Made by a program: the position numbers and the translations under genes. The notes beneath the pieces were generated by a model. That model ran no database searches, was not told the DNA's origin, and worked only from the letters and a program-made list of their open reading frames with translations. A stretch of DNA of 64,000 nucleotides from Coturnix japonica (Eukaryota; Chordata; Aves; Galliformes; Phasianidae). The stretch spans positions 36,409,830 through 36,473,829 of the forward strand of contig NC_029518.1 of NCBI RefSeq assembly GCF_001577835.2. The letters are read 5' to 3'. Below are positions 24,101 to 39,100 of this stretch, piece after piece. Within the stretch, counting starts at the first letter, position 1, and every line of letters starts with the position of its first letter.

Positions 24101-27100
24101 CCAAAAGCACAGCTTTTGACACACAACATTCCCCAGCTATCCCAATAACCAAACTGTGTCAGTATTAGCAGCCATTCCCTATACACAGGCCCTAATAGTG
24201 ACTATTGTGCAGTAACACTGAATTAATTACTAAGACAAATTATTTACTTTAAAATAGAACTTATGATCTGGGATGTTATGTTTAAAAGAGCATCGACATT
24301 TATTCTAAAGAAACAAATCTAAAAGCCTCTAATGAGAAACAGCATTCTGCTCAGTTACAATTCAGAATAGGATACAGTTGAGTTAAACCAGACAAAACGT
24401 ACAGGTTACGAAAACCAGGAAAAATACTTGCTGCCAGTTCTAAGAAACTTGTATTTTGAGCTAAGCCAAATATAGTTCACTATGTTTATTCATAATTTTC
24501 TTCATTGTCTTGGAGTAACCTGTACTTTTAACTCCACTAATAGCAATTTTCTTTTCTGGTCTGTGATCCTACAGTAGCCATAAGAGGCATACTATGGGGC
24601 TCTGCTTGCGTGTTCATTTGTCAGTAGGGATGGCTTAGGCTGCCTCTGCACCCCAACATCTATCATCTCTTCATTGTTTTAATTCAGGTTCAGCTGGTAT
24701 TCTCAAAGTTTCCTTTTCAAAGACCAAGAACAAGACAAGAGTATAAAAAAGAATTTCCAAAACAATGACATGACATTCATATTTGTAATGCCTATTAAAA
24801 ACATCCCGTAGAAAAACTCAGAGCTTGAGCCATGTAGCTTCTGTAAAGTTACTTATAGAGCACCAGCAAGTATGTGCTACTGCAAGCAAACTCAAAACCA
24901 CACAGTGCATCAGCAGCAGCAAGGTAAATGCATCATACAATTGCGGTTCTATGGCAATCAGTCAGCTTTGCTTAGAGATAACTTGGTATCTATGATCTAT
25001 TCATGAAACCACAGCGCAGACATACCGACAAGGAAGTTATGAGTTTGCCTCCATTTAGAATGGCTACTCCTTACCAATTTTTGTTTGATTCTAAATGAAG
25101 CCTTGTTCAATACTTATATATTGGTTATGCTAGATTAATTTGGGGTAAAACCTCTGACTGAAGCCTAGCTTAAGCCTCACTGTTTGAGATAAGAGTACAT
25201 AACACATTTACTATGTTTCATTATCCACAGCTGTTATACAGGGACCACCACTAGCAAGTAGAAAAACTGCATATTTTAACAGCTCCTTATTCCAGAGTAC
25301 TAGAATGCAAAGAACAATTTCAGGTTGGTGATCAGTCAGCTACGGGCAGCCACTCCCCTGTGTTCCCTTCTGCCAGCCTCCACCACGTGCTGACCTACAT
25401 GAATGATGCTAACACAAGAAGAGCTTGCATTCTTCTTCTCCTTCACACACACTTTCAATTATTTTCTTCATACTGTACACACACACTGTGAGCCCATTAC
25501 AGGAGATCTGACCACAAACCTCTCTGACTGATAGAGCTGGCTTCAAAGAATTATATTCAGCATTTTGTTTTCCTGTAGTTACCACAACTAGACCAAGCCT
25601 TTCAAATATACACCACACATCTGTATTTACCAAAGGGAAGGTCACACTCTCCATATATAGATTTGAAATAACTTGAGTTAGTGTTTCGAGTTCTTCATTT
25701 TAAATTTACATGATGGTCATACTCTGGTGATCTTGATGTATCCCAGAATAAACTGTATTATTTTCAGTGTATTTTGAAGTGTTTTCTTCAAGTTACCTTC
25801 ATTATTGGAAGAAGATCTTCTACTTTATGTACTTTTTCCAAAGCTTCTCGAACCTCCGTTAGCCCTTTTGGATTATTAGCACTAGAAAAAGAAATAACTA
25901 AATATAAAATTGCAATAGCTGAACACTTATAACAAATCCACCTCTTTAATCTAATTAGCTAACCAATGCTTAGCCGCATGAGTTAGTGAAAACAATTCAT
26001 TTTCTGAAAGAGTTCCTTCCTACTTGGCCACGCACTCATTTATTCAGCACCCTTTCTAAAAAACAAAACCTCTCCATCCCAGATCTACTCTTTTTCTTTT
26101 TTCCCAACTTCAGAATTTAACAACATACTTCAGATTTATCTTATTCATTTGCTGTTGGTCACTCTGAAGCGTGGAACTGTTTGCATGACTGTGTGGGCAA
26201 AGGGATTGTTCAGTGTGTTCCAACTCTGAAACGTATCCAACAGCTTCAAGACTTCTCTGCACTTTCATTTTCAATATTTACATAGCAAAATTAAACTGAA
26301 CAACAAAACTCCGTATTCAACAAAAATTATCAGGTCAAAGAAAAAATGAGAGGACTTGGGAGTTTCTTAATTTTTAAATTTATCAGAACACTGTCACCAC
26401 AAATGAGCTATGGGTTGGGAAGATATTTTACTTATTAGAAAGTGATCAAATTTTGCAACAGATAACAGTAACGATTTTAGAATCCTTAGTCCCATCTTCT
26501 GTTTGAGATTCTGCGCTTAAGCAGAAGATGGTTGCAAAGCCTACAACCCATCTGCGTAACAAGTAGTAAAGATTCCCTGTTTCCCTCAAAACTACTTGCC
26601 AAACACCAGTTTCATATAAAAATACTATCCATAACTTCTATAATCCCTTCTTCTTTAATCTTCTTTTCTATAATAAGGTGGGATTTATCACTCTACTGTT
26701 CAACCAATTATTCACAGTAGTTAAAGAAATTGCATCCTGTTCTACCTGGAGGGAACAAGACACCTTCACGAAGTCACTTTTAGAAAGAATTGAGACCTAC
26801 TCAAATACCAAAACAGCAGGTACAAATTCAACAGAATTTTTTAATAATAAGCATATCATAATGACAATAATTTTCCTGTTAGTTTAAGTGGCAAATAATA
26901 GGATTTGCACTTCCATTCAGAAATACAACTGAGAAAACTATAAGACAGTAGAATTAAGAAATTATCATAGAATGACAAGGTTGGAAAGGACCTACAAGAT
27001 CATCTAGTCCAGCAATCCCCCCATTACCACTGCTATCACAAACCACTAAACCACCTCTTTCAGACTTTCTGAAATTAGGTACTACGTAAATTTCAAATCA

Positions 27101-30100
27101 GTATCACCAAAGGAGTGAAGCAGCAGGTGTGGGGAGAGGGAAGATAGTAAGTAAATAAATCAGTAATTTACCCATGATAAACAAGGATCCTATCTTTGAT
27201 AAAATGAAGAATTTTCTCAAAGTACTCCAAGTACCGCATGTTAATCACCTGTCCCCTATAAAACAAAACAGAGTTTCAAGTCCTATTTTCCAGACCAGCG
27301 TTCCAGAATAAGACATAAACATTACTCATTTAAAGTTTGACAGAGTTTTATCCACAGATACTTTTAGATCAAAGAAAAAGAGGTGTCTCTGAAGTAGCCA
27401 ACTGTCCATTGCCTATTTTGAACGCAGATTCTAAGATGAACCTACAAAAACTCACATATCATTGGAACTGTTCTCACATAAACTGTATTTCACAGGTATT
27501 TTCTTATTTTCTGCATATCCGTTACCTATATGATAATCATTGATTCTTAAAAAGATACACTAACTCTCAGACTTTTAGACAAGTAGAAATTGAAGAACCA
27601 AGAGAGTAACTATTAATCCGCATACTGACTTTGAGAGCCAACAACTCCACAGTTTACATATTTGCCAAGATATGAGGCTGATACACTCTGACAGTCCACA
27701 TACAGTTTTCTTTATTCATCTGAACCTCTACATATCAAATTAATTCTACTTTGTCTCCTAAGTTAGGGCCTTCTAACTACTGAAGGAAGAGAACAAAATA
27801 AACTCATTTTCCCCCACAGAACACTATGGAAAAAATATAAATAAAAACTTGGTAAAACCCTGCTAGGATACTAACCACTCTGAGAGGAAAAATTACATAC
27901 CATTATTGCATTTGTAGGAGTCCTTCCTCTTCTCCCAGTCTACAAAACAAGATTTTATAAAGCAAATGTTATCGCTCTCTGAGGAAGCAAGACCACTGTC
28001 AATCACAGGAAGGTGAATCACAGGAAGGTGTATACACTTGGCTTTTATTCACTCTAAGTTATTTTGTCAGCTTAACTTTCTAATGTCTCACTCCATCCCA
28101 CACTTCAGTAGGTCTACTCTCATAGCAATAGCAGAATCACTCTTTAAAAACTGAATGGAATTAGAGCACATACATATCTGCACAAAGTAAAGGGAGGGAG
28201 GGAGGGAGGGAAGGAAAGAAAAGAGGAAGGACAAAGATAAGTTTCCGTACATTATTTGCCCTTGTTGTACGTCCCATCATTTTCCATTTGTTTTTAAATT
28301 ATCTGTACAACAGGCAGAAGCACGTCAGAATGAGGAACTGGATTTTCCCTCAGTGGCATCTTAGAAAACACATCCAAATCAGACCTGTCTGTAAAGCTAT
28401 CTAAAAGCAGTAGAAGACTTTTACTGGGTGGTCAGACACTATTTTGGTTATTCCCACTTTCTCCTTGTTTGATGAGCACTACCATCAAAAGATTCAATAG
28501 TAACAGTGTTCCAGAGAACGTCTTGATTATTTTGTAAACACACAGAGTATACCACTAATGTTTAGTTGATCCCAAACCCTTGTTTTGCCCATGGAAATAG
28601 CTCAAGCTTTTAGAAACATCTTCTCTAATGTAAATCACAGTTACCAAGTTTCACTATTTGCCAGAGGAGAAATAAGCCATAGTCCTACTTGAGTACAGAC
28701 CCACAAATTAGTAAGGACAGCCAATACAGCTGAATCTCAAGACTGTTCTTGGTTTTCACATATCCATGCTCTAAGAATTCAGAATAATTTTCAAATCATA
28801 AGCTTAATATAAAGCAATGATCCTGAAAAACAGTTGAAAGACCATAGAATGATCTCACTTATCAACAAAAAGTAATAGTTCTGTAGCCCACTAGTAACTT
28901 CAATTAGCAGCTATTTTTCTGTTAAATAGGCCTGCAGGATCTCCTTGTGTTACTTTATAATGCACTACATTTTTGTTTAGATACTATAAAGAACTTAAGC
29001 GTGTTCCAGAAGTTTGCGGTTTTGTTTCAAATCTATAGTTCCTTCCAAAAAAAAGCCCCAAAAGAGTAACTTGCAGAGAATCACCCATTTGTTATTAAAA
29101 CATATGATAAAAATGGTGATGAGGTCTCCAAAAGTCAAGGCTGATTGAAACCCATGAGACTAAAGTTTGATCAGCTGCGGGCCTTCCACTGTGAGTGCTC
29201 ACAAGGCTTATTTCTATTTTCTGCAGCATCACCAAAACAACCAGACCAGTGAATTGTGAGTTTTGTCTTTCTCTCAGCAGAGAACACCAGCAATTAAAGT
29301 ACTTTGGCCAGTGAAAAACAGAGTCACTAACAGACATCCTGTACAGGGATGTACTTCTACAGATTAAATGTTCAGTATCATTTCAGAAGAGTAACCAACT
29401 GTTGTTGTGTGAATGCCTTTGTCTTCTGGAAGTTCAGACCACAGAGGAATTAGGCTCTTCTCCAATTTAAGATAAAAACAGATAGAAACAGATGCTTGTC
29501 TCAAAGAACAGCTTGTTGTAATTTTGGCTGGATCTTAGGTGTGCAGAAAGAAGAATGCAGCAACTGCAAAGACGGGCAGTTTGGAACCCAAATGTAACAC
29601 TTGATTTGAAGGAAGCCTAAGCGTGACAAGTCCAAAAGTCAGCAGATTCTTAGAGAAAACACTGATTTTCACATGGAATTTAAAACTACGTTGTAACTGC
29701 TCCTTAAAACAAAGGACAGCCTAGTAGAATTGTAGGAAGAATGGGAAGAAATTACCATCAGCTTCTGTTTGTGAACCCTAACCCTGTGATTCTGTGAACA
29801 TCAGAATATCACTGCTTTTCTCGAGAAGGCTTTACTTCCCCTGTCCTTTCCCAGATGCTTTCTCAAAAAGGAAGAAACAGATATAAAAACAGAATGACAG
29901 ATCAAGGATTCAATGTTTCCGATAGTAGGGGAGAAGTAAAGATGATATCTAACTAATGTATTTACTTACAAACACCCTCTGCTCCTGTGATTGACAGTGA
30001 TGTTGCCACACCACTTAATGTGTGGTAGTGCTGTCTTGACTGCAATGTTGAGTCTTGCAGCATGGGAGAAGATGGAACGTACAACAGTGGTTGAATCCTA

Positions 30101-33100
30101 AATTTTACCTTGGTTTGAAAGTACACCTATTACTCTCATCAGGTTACTTACTTTTTCCACCTATGTTTTAATCTGACATCCTCTGATACTAAACAAATAC
30201 TATTTTGTTCTTCTATAAGTCAGGAACAACGGTAACAGAACTGCTTTGTTTCATAATCACTGCTACTGTCTTCAAGAAGCAATGTGTGTAACAATTAAAA
30301 CTGTGATGAACTCTACCTTAAATATAAATCTTAGATCATTTGGAAATTAAAAACAGCATGTAAAAATATGCATCTTTCAGATACCACTGAAAGATGGTAT
30401 CCCTTATCCCTTGAAATCTGGGAGAAAGAGGAAATGTGAGGGAAAACCAGGAGTGCGCACAAAAAACACATGATCCCTTAGAAAATAGAAAATAAATACT
30501 GAGGCAAAACAGTAAGGACATGTGCATTGATTCTTATAGCATACTGCTTCACAGTTTCACAACCAGTAAATTTCAGTTCTTCGGTGCGTGTGGAGAAATT
30601 TTGTAAAATCTCATACCTGATTAAATTAATGTGGTTATTGAAACCTCTGCTAAGGCTTCGTGCAGGCATTTGGTCCAACCAAAGCACAGGCTGGTCAGGG
30701 TCTGCTATCCTACAAAGACAAAAGACGTTATTATTGGCACACATTTCACTCCATGTAATATTTCCAACATAATTTTATTCTTACATGAAATAATTTCAGC
30801 AAAAGCTAGAAATAAGTGGTCACAAAGAAGGGAAACATACCTAGGATGCTCCTAAGAATATTATTGAGCATTTCACGTAGCTATGGCTCACACAAAATAA
30901 GGGCTACAAAGCTTTACATACATGATATGAATAACTTCCAAATAGTTGGCCAGTGATCTAACAACATTATAATGAACAGCTCTATTGGTAGTAAATCAGT
31001 GCCAAAAAAAACTGCACTATGTACTTCTTTACAAACAGAAAAATTGGTTGAAATGAGAGGAAAGATATTCTTCTGATGAATGTTTTATGCACTGGGAGAA
31101 GTGAAAGAAAAGCAAGCTGGGAGACATGTTAAGAGAGTCCCAAATCCAAATTTTTCAGATGAATCTGATTATATAAATGTGTGGATTAAGAACTGATCCA
31201 ATCCATGTTTGTAAGACATCTACTGTTTACATTACAAACTTCAAACAAAAAACCAAACCAAGCAAACACCCCTCAAGCCCCAGAATGCCTCAGTCTAATT
31301 TCTTTGTTTAGATGATGTATTGTTACAAAGCCCTTTAAGGAATGTACTGAACTTTTCAGACTGGATGAGGATATTCACAAAGATACAATCAAGTACATAG
31401 GCTAACATCCATCTGTTTCTAGCAAAGAAAGAATAATTGTTCTACCTGTTCTGATTTCAGCCCCTTGGTTAACTGAAGCATGCACCACTGTTAAACTTAA
31501 GGCTTGTTTTCTCTCTTCTTTTACCATTACCTTCGCCACTTCACAGCAATATCAAACATATCCCTCCATTGCATCAGTCTTGTTTTCCCATTCATCCGAA
31601 CTTTTGAGTTTGCCCATGTTCTCTGCACAGCTTGCATTACCTCTAAAGTAGCCAACCCCATTGCTGGGAGATGGGAGGAAAGAAAGACAGACAACAACAG
31701 AAGTAGAAAATCAATTAGAACCAGATGCTTATTTTCATACAGACAATAAAACTGAATTAAGGAAGAGATGCATATAGAGACAAAACTGTCAACATCAATC
31801 AGAATGGGGATTTGATTTCCAACCAAACTGTTGATACCATTATTCTCATTTTAAAACTATTTAATTATTTCAAATGCATAGAGCTTAAGATAAATTTACA
31901 GACAGCAAAGGCATGGCAGTAAATTGTAACTACACTAACTTTTTATCGTTCAATTTTATAGAGCTTTTCCAGTATACCTCTGTGTATTCTTTTATTTGGA
32001 AGAAATCCTGGTGTCTCATACTGCATCATGGAACCCAGATGATCAGCTACACATATGAGTTCTTGCACATCAGTCCTATAGCTTTCAAAACTCTGAAACA
32101 ATACATCTCTTACAGAAGAGAAAAACATACATCAGACATAATTTGGCAACATAAATCCTGGAAGTTATAAAACACAATTTGTTTGTATGGTAATCAATAT
32201 AGCTAGTGTGGGAAATACTCAAAAGCTTTACAAAGAACCCCCATTTCTCCTCACCATCACCAAACATACACACAATACGGCAGTTATGCTCCATATCTGA
32301 AGTCAAATCCTGGCCCTACTCAACCTATTATTGTCAAAAGCTATATTGCCTTCAGACCCTCTCATATTAAGTGGCGCTGAGTTAACTGACAACACACCAT
32401 CCTTCAGTGTTACATACACCCTGAGGTGCCTCAACACTAAATAAGGAAAGAATACATACAGAAACTGAAAGCCTTATTACAGAATCACAGAATTACCCGG
32501 GTTGGAAGGGACCTCAAGGATCATGTAGTTCCAACCCCCTGCCTGGCAGGGCCACCAAACATACACATTTACTAGATCAGGTTGCCCAGGGCCCCGTCCA
32601 ACCTGGTCTTGAACACCTCCAAGGACGGGGCATCCACAACCTCACTGGGCAGCCTGTTCCAGGACCTAACCACCCTTCTAGTAAAGAACTTTCCCCTAAC
32701 ATCCAACCTAAATCTTCCCTCCTTCAACTTAAAACCATTTCCCCTAGTCCTGCTATTATCAGCCCTTTCGAAGAGTTTACTCCCCTCCTGGGTGTAAGTT
32801 CCCTTCAGCTATTGATAGGGTGCAATGAGGTCACCTCGCAACCTTCTCTTCTCCAGGCTGAACAAACCCAACTCCCTCAGCCTGTCCTCATAGGGGAGGT
32901 GCTCCAGCCCCCTGATCATCTTTGTGGCCCTCCTCTTTATTCTCATTATTCTATGACTTCTCTCAATTCTGTAAAATACAAGTTTTGTATATGGAACAGA
33001 ACCACACCCAAGCCAAACACTTAACTCAGCATTATGCACTGACAGAAGGAATATATGAGAATACATCTAGAAATGCATTTACAGCAGGTAATTACTACCC

Positions 33101-36100
33101 TTATTTAGGTACGTGTTTCTAAAGACAAACCTAAAACATCTACTTTGTTGACTTTGTTTGAGATCACGCTTTAAGATACTGCTTATGTAAATTATTCTAG
33201 AGAATGCTTTTTCCCAGTGAAACTCAACTGTTACTAAAAATTTACTTAATGCCTGTGAAATTACACCCATAACAAAATAAAAGCACATAGGAAGAAACTA
33301 TGGCAAGGGTGCTACATAATACTGTACTGAGGATCTCAAACTTATCAATGTCTTAACATTATTTGCAAAGAAAACAAAATAGAATTTTAAATAATTAAAG
33401 GTGTATAAAGTAAAACAATATTACTTGATTATGTTTAGATCAACTTGCAAAAACCTATCTTAAGTTTCATTCTTTCTTTCTTATGAAATAGATCAACTCC
33501 AATCCCAGAGATCTTGGAAAGGACTTACACACAGAAAAGGCAGGTCTAAGTGTCTCAGAATTACATTTGCAGAAGTCAAGATTTTAAAAAACATTGGAGC
33601 AGGCTTAAAGAAATAAAAAATACTCACTTTATATGTGGCTGTAACCCTGGTTGTTCTTCATAATTTTCTATGAGAAAAGGAAGATTTTTGGCCCAGTGGT
33701 CCTTGAAGCTTCCAGGGAGATCTATATCAATATTATACTCTGTAAGAGGGGTATCCAAGTGTGCATGCAAGTATCTAGAATACTCTGGAGGAGAGAAATG
33801 AAATTAAAACCCAGTTGTGCATCAGTTTACTTCTGTAGTTATACGAAGCCACAGATTATATATTTGTCAGTCACCCAATACAATTTTAATAAGATGTTGC
33901 TTTTAGATAATAAAATTTTGCTATTAGCTCATTTCCAAGACAGAAATACATCTACTTCAGCAAAGTATTTACCAGTACACAGAAAAACACATCTGACTTA
34001 CGGTGCTGGCTTTTGACCATATGATCTATTGCTAAGTCTGTAGATGTTTGGATGACATACTCTACAGCATTCATTAGAATACAAAAAGGTTTCTTTAAAA
34101 TGGCCATAGCCATAAGCATGTGTGCACTTTCAGAGAAAAAAAAAAGAAAAAAAGAACATAACTAAATTAAACTAACAAACCAAAATTTCCACTCACCTCG
34201 GAGATATTTCACTTTGAGATACTCTGGGCTAGCCTTCTGGCCCGGCAGTGGGTCATTTAACATAACTTTAGTCTGAGCTTTAATGCCTTCATAAAACTGC
34301 CCCATTGCAACATGGCTGAGTCCTTTCATATACTGACATACTTCATTGTATGGTTCTAGCTGTAGACACCTCTAAGAGATTAAAGGAACAAAGCACCCTT
34401 AGATCAAGAACGAGAGAATGAGTATCTTCAAACATGCTAACTTGTTTGGTCAGACCTTCACTAATGAAAAGATCTGCTGATTATTAAGTTCCATATTACA
34501 TCAAAATTTTCTTTCATCAGATCCTTAAGAAAGGAAATTACTTTAAGCTTCACTAAAGCAAACAAAAGAAATTGCCAATGTAAATGCACTTTCTATCTCA
34601 CGTCTGTTGTCATGAAAGTAGATGAAGTTTGCACTAATGGTAACAGTTTCACTAGTTTCATTCACCTAGGGAAAAAGCCCCATATTTCTGATGACAACAG
34701 TGATGGGATATTTTTGAATAGTTCAACATTTTTGCCATGTTATTTCTTCAATCAGTATCTTCCCTAGTTCATGCATTAGAGCACTTCACTACATTAGTCA
34801 AATATTTACTATATATTAAACTCAGAGCAAGTTTATATTTAAACACTGAGTATTACCCTTTTGCCGACAGTTACATCTCTTTAGAAAAGCATATTTGCAT
34901 TAAAAGCTTAAACATCTTTTCAATTACACCAGTATCCAAAAATTGCCTTATAGAAGAGATACATATAACGGCTGACAAAGTGCTCCTCGGGATAAGCACA
35001 GCCAGCTGTGTTCCGGGCTGCATTAAAAAAGGGGTGGCCAGCAGGGTGAGGGAGGTGATTGTCCCCCTCTACTCAGTTCTTGTGAGGCCCCATCTGGAGT
35101 ACCAAGTCCAGGCCTGGGGCCCCCAGCACAGGAAGGATGTGGAGCTCTTGGAGCAGGTCCAGAGGAGGGCCACTAAGATGATCAGAGGGCTGGAGCACCT
35201 CTCCTACGAGGAAAGGTTGAGGGAACTGGGCTTGTTTAGCTCAGACAAGAGAAGGCTCCGGGGAGACCTCACTATGGCCTTCCAGTACTTGAAAGGAGCA
35301 TATATAAACAGGAGGGGGAACAGCTGCTCATAAGGGTGGACAACGACAGGACAAGTGAAAATAGTTTTAAACTGAGACAGGGGAGGTTTAGGTCTAACCT
35401 AAATTAGGAGAAAATTAGATTAGGAGAAAGTAAAACACTTCTTATTTGCTACTCCTTGTTAAAACTTTTAAAAAATGTATTAACTTAGGGTCTTCCACTG
35501 CATACCTTAAAATTCTTCAGTGCTTCATCTAAGCTCCCGTGATGATAAAGCATCATTCCTTTCAGCTGTAATGTTTGAACATGATTTTGATTTAGCAACA
35601 AAGCCTTCTGAAAGCTCTCTGTAGCAGCATCGAAGTTTCCAAGTTCCCTATGGAATTCCACAAAGTATAAAGTGAGGAATACAGAAAGAAAAAACAAACA
35701 AACAAAAAATTGAGTTGCTTTCATGTGTCCGCAGGAGATATCATTAAACATTATCATGCAACATCACTGGAAAATTTCCTTAAGAAATGCAATAATTCTG
35801 CAACTGCTTTTTAGCGGCCAGAGCAAGGGGCCGAGGTGTGGAACAGGCCCCCCAGGGCAGTGGTCATGGCACTGAGCCTGCCAGCATTCAAGAAGCATCC
35901 AGACAGTGATCTCAGACATATGACCGACTTTTGGTTGGTCCTCTATAGAGCCAGGAGTTGGACTCAATGATTCTTATGGGTCCCTTCCAACTCGGGATAT
36001 TCACTGATTCTACAACAAATGTAAAGCATTGCTTTCAGTGAAAAATGCATGTTCTGTATGCTGAAGGAAGCATACAGCCTGACAAAAAAGAACACACAAT

Positions 36101-39100
36101 CACATTAAAATTACAAAGCAAACCTAGAAATAATCAGTATTGAACACCTGACAAGCCACCAAATACACATACAGCTCTGTATGGATTTGTTACAAATGTA
36201 TGGAATTTAGGAGTGAATTTTAAATTATTTTATAGAAAAAGAACTTATTTCTCACTGTCATTACCTGTAGGCTTGTCCTAGACTTTTATAGGCATCTATG
36301 AAGTCTGCTTTCTGTTTCAGAGCTTCTTTGAAAGATTCAATGGCTTCCTGTAAAGACACCAACCCAATATCAGCAGTTTCCTTGATTGCCTTCTAGCCCA
36401 TTCAAGGAATCATTTAGCATTATTTCCTCTTCATCCCTTTCTCCTTTACAAACCCCTAGGGAGTCTCCATTTCATGGAAAAAAATAAATGGGATAACATC
36501 ATAGAGATCTTAGGGATTCCAAATATGAACATCTCTGAAAGCACCACATAAACGTCATCAATTATGTGTTTTATATTCATCCATATCCAGCAAGATCAGC
36601 AATACTTACACGTCATATCATAGAGCATTATATTGTTAGCAATGGGATCAAAAGCAACAGCATTTTCATTCAGCTTGTACTCTTATGCCTTAAAAAAAAT
36701 CTTTATGTGAGAAAAATATAAAAGCATATCAACACCTAGCTTATTCTGTATAAATTATTATTTAATATTACTTTACCTTCAAAAGCCCTCTGTGAAAAAA
36801 CGTTAAGCCTTTATAAAGCATAGCTATAGGCTGATTTTTGTTCAGTTCCAGTGAGTGCTGAAAATCTTCATGGGCCGTTGCATAATCCTACAATAAAGCA
36901 CATTTCAGGTAACAGAGGAAAAATGCAAATAAAGAGAGATACAAATTTGTATCTTCATGAAATCAATGTGTAAATCAAATAGCATATCTCCAACGTGTAA
37001 GACAACTGGCAAACAACAAAACAGGGTATTAGAATTTTTGTATTAATTTACTTATTAAGATATACAGCAGTTACTGCATTGGCTATATCTTTTTTCCTTT
37101 TGAGACTGATATCTAAAATACTGCCTAAACATAGCAGTAGGTTGTAAGTCAAAATTATACCTAGATCCAATTCTTCAAATGAACAAAATAATTAGAGATG
37201 TGCAGTTGAAGTAAACCATACACCTGCCCTCAGCATTAAATAGAAAAGCAAATGAAATCACTGAATAATACCTCTGAACTGCTGGCAAGTTAAAAAAAAA
37301 ATCAGGACTTTTGTTGCTTTTTTTTCATTTAAATACCAAAGATGCTTGCAAACAACAGTAACAACTGGTACTAAAAGCAAAACAGGACAGCAACAGAAAC
37401 ACCCACACAACCAAAACCAAACAGGATCCCCCAAATCTACTAACCTCAGATATGAAGTACAGGGTACCTCTGTGTCGGTAGAGCCGTGCAGATGGTTGTA
37501 ACTGAATCGCTTTGGTGAGATCAGATAATGCTTCACTGATTCGTCCCAGTGGGGACAGTATCTAAGACGCAAATAAATATATATGTTTCACTGCAATTTT
37601 TTTTTTTTTAATTTATTTATTTTAACTCTTATAAATGAAATGGAAAATCTGAAAGCATTTTCCCCCGGAATACAACTGTACTTCACCACCATCATCACCA
37701 TTTGCAGAAATGTAGTGCTTCAAATAAAAATAAGTCAAAGAAAAATATTCTATTTCAAAGAATTCCAACATAATCAACTGGAAAAGTAATTAAGATGTTC
37801 TCATAATCCTTTTCAATAAGGGCAAAACATTCCACCCTACCAAAGGTTGTTCCCTTTCCATTTAAACAAACATCTTTTATATAAATGTTACTATGAAATG
37901 TACTAGAAACAATTAAAAACACGATAATTATGACTTAGTATTTCATATCATGACACTTAGTATTGATATGCATTATTTTGAGTTAAGCATACTCCTGAGT
38001 TAGATATCTTAACTTCCTGAAATCCATTTTCAATAGCTTAACTGGCTGAACAAAAACTATTTGCACCTCTGAATGACATTTTATTTATATTTATAAACAG
38101 AAAACCAAAGCATTTGATTAAAACTTTGTTCTTTATAAAGGTGGATATTTTCCCACCCTGTACTAACAATAAGCTGCAACATGCAGTGCTATTCCATTAG
38201 CTAACGTAATGTCATGTTTAAATTTAAAAGTAAACATGCCAAAATCACAATGAAAATGCTATGTAACAGCAATGTCTTCCAAAAGCATAAAAAGAGAAAA
38301 AAATGCTCACTTCTGCTCGCTGTTCAAATACTTCAGGATGATCCGGTTCTAGACTAATTACCCTACTAAGCTCAAAAAGAGCGAGTTCAGCATTTTTCAT
38401 ATCCTGAAATGAGAGAAAAACAAGGTAAACAACTTTGCATACTTAGAGTAGTACACACTGAAGACCAAATTCAAACTAATTTGGTAATGATGCCTTACAC
38501 ACCTTTGCTAACAATACAAAGATGCAGTACACCACAAATAACTGGAAAAACTCCTACATGTTAACAGAAACAAACTCTGCTTGTACATTTCAACTTTGTG
38601 TTGCCCTTCTAGTAGTTTATTTATGTAACTGAATCAACTTGGTGTTTACAGGTGCATAGTTATCCTTCTTTGGAGGAAAGGTGGATCAAGCTCTCACATG
38701 AAATCACAACAGTATTTTCATGAGTACCATCAATAACTTAATGGTAGGAGTGCCAGCAAATAGATTGATGGTCAATATCTAGTCTAAGTTTTTATATTTC
38801 CCTCAGTAGACTGTAGGATGGGAGATGCTACTTCACTTACACGATAAATTAATAAATAAAGGTTATAAAGCAAGTTCTGAATTTCATTTACATTTTAAGG
38901 CAAAGAAGCTTCCAAGGTGCTAATTATCACCTTCTTGTAACTCAACAGTATTGTTCAGAGAAGCCATCTTTTATAAAGGGAAACTGTCTAAACATCCAAT
39001 ATAACTCAGCAAACCACAGCAGTGTTAAAAAATGCAAAACTGAGAGATATCCCACCAGCAACTGAAAAGAATTAAAGATCCTGCATGAAGTAAACTTTCA

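Noticed and set aside
34737-35333. 198-codon plus-strand ORF
   Set aside because: Its C-terminal half is CR1 ORF2 ([20 protein letters not shown]); the rest is chance extension in intron 10.
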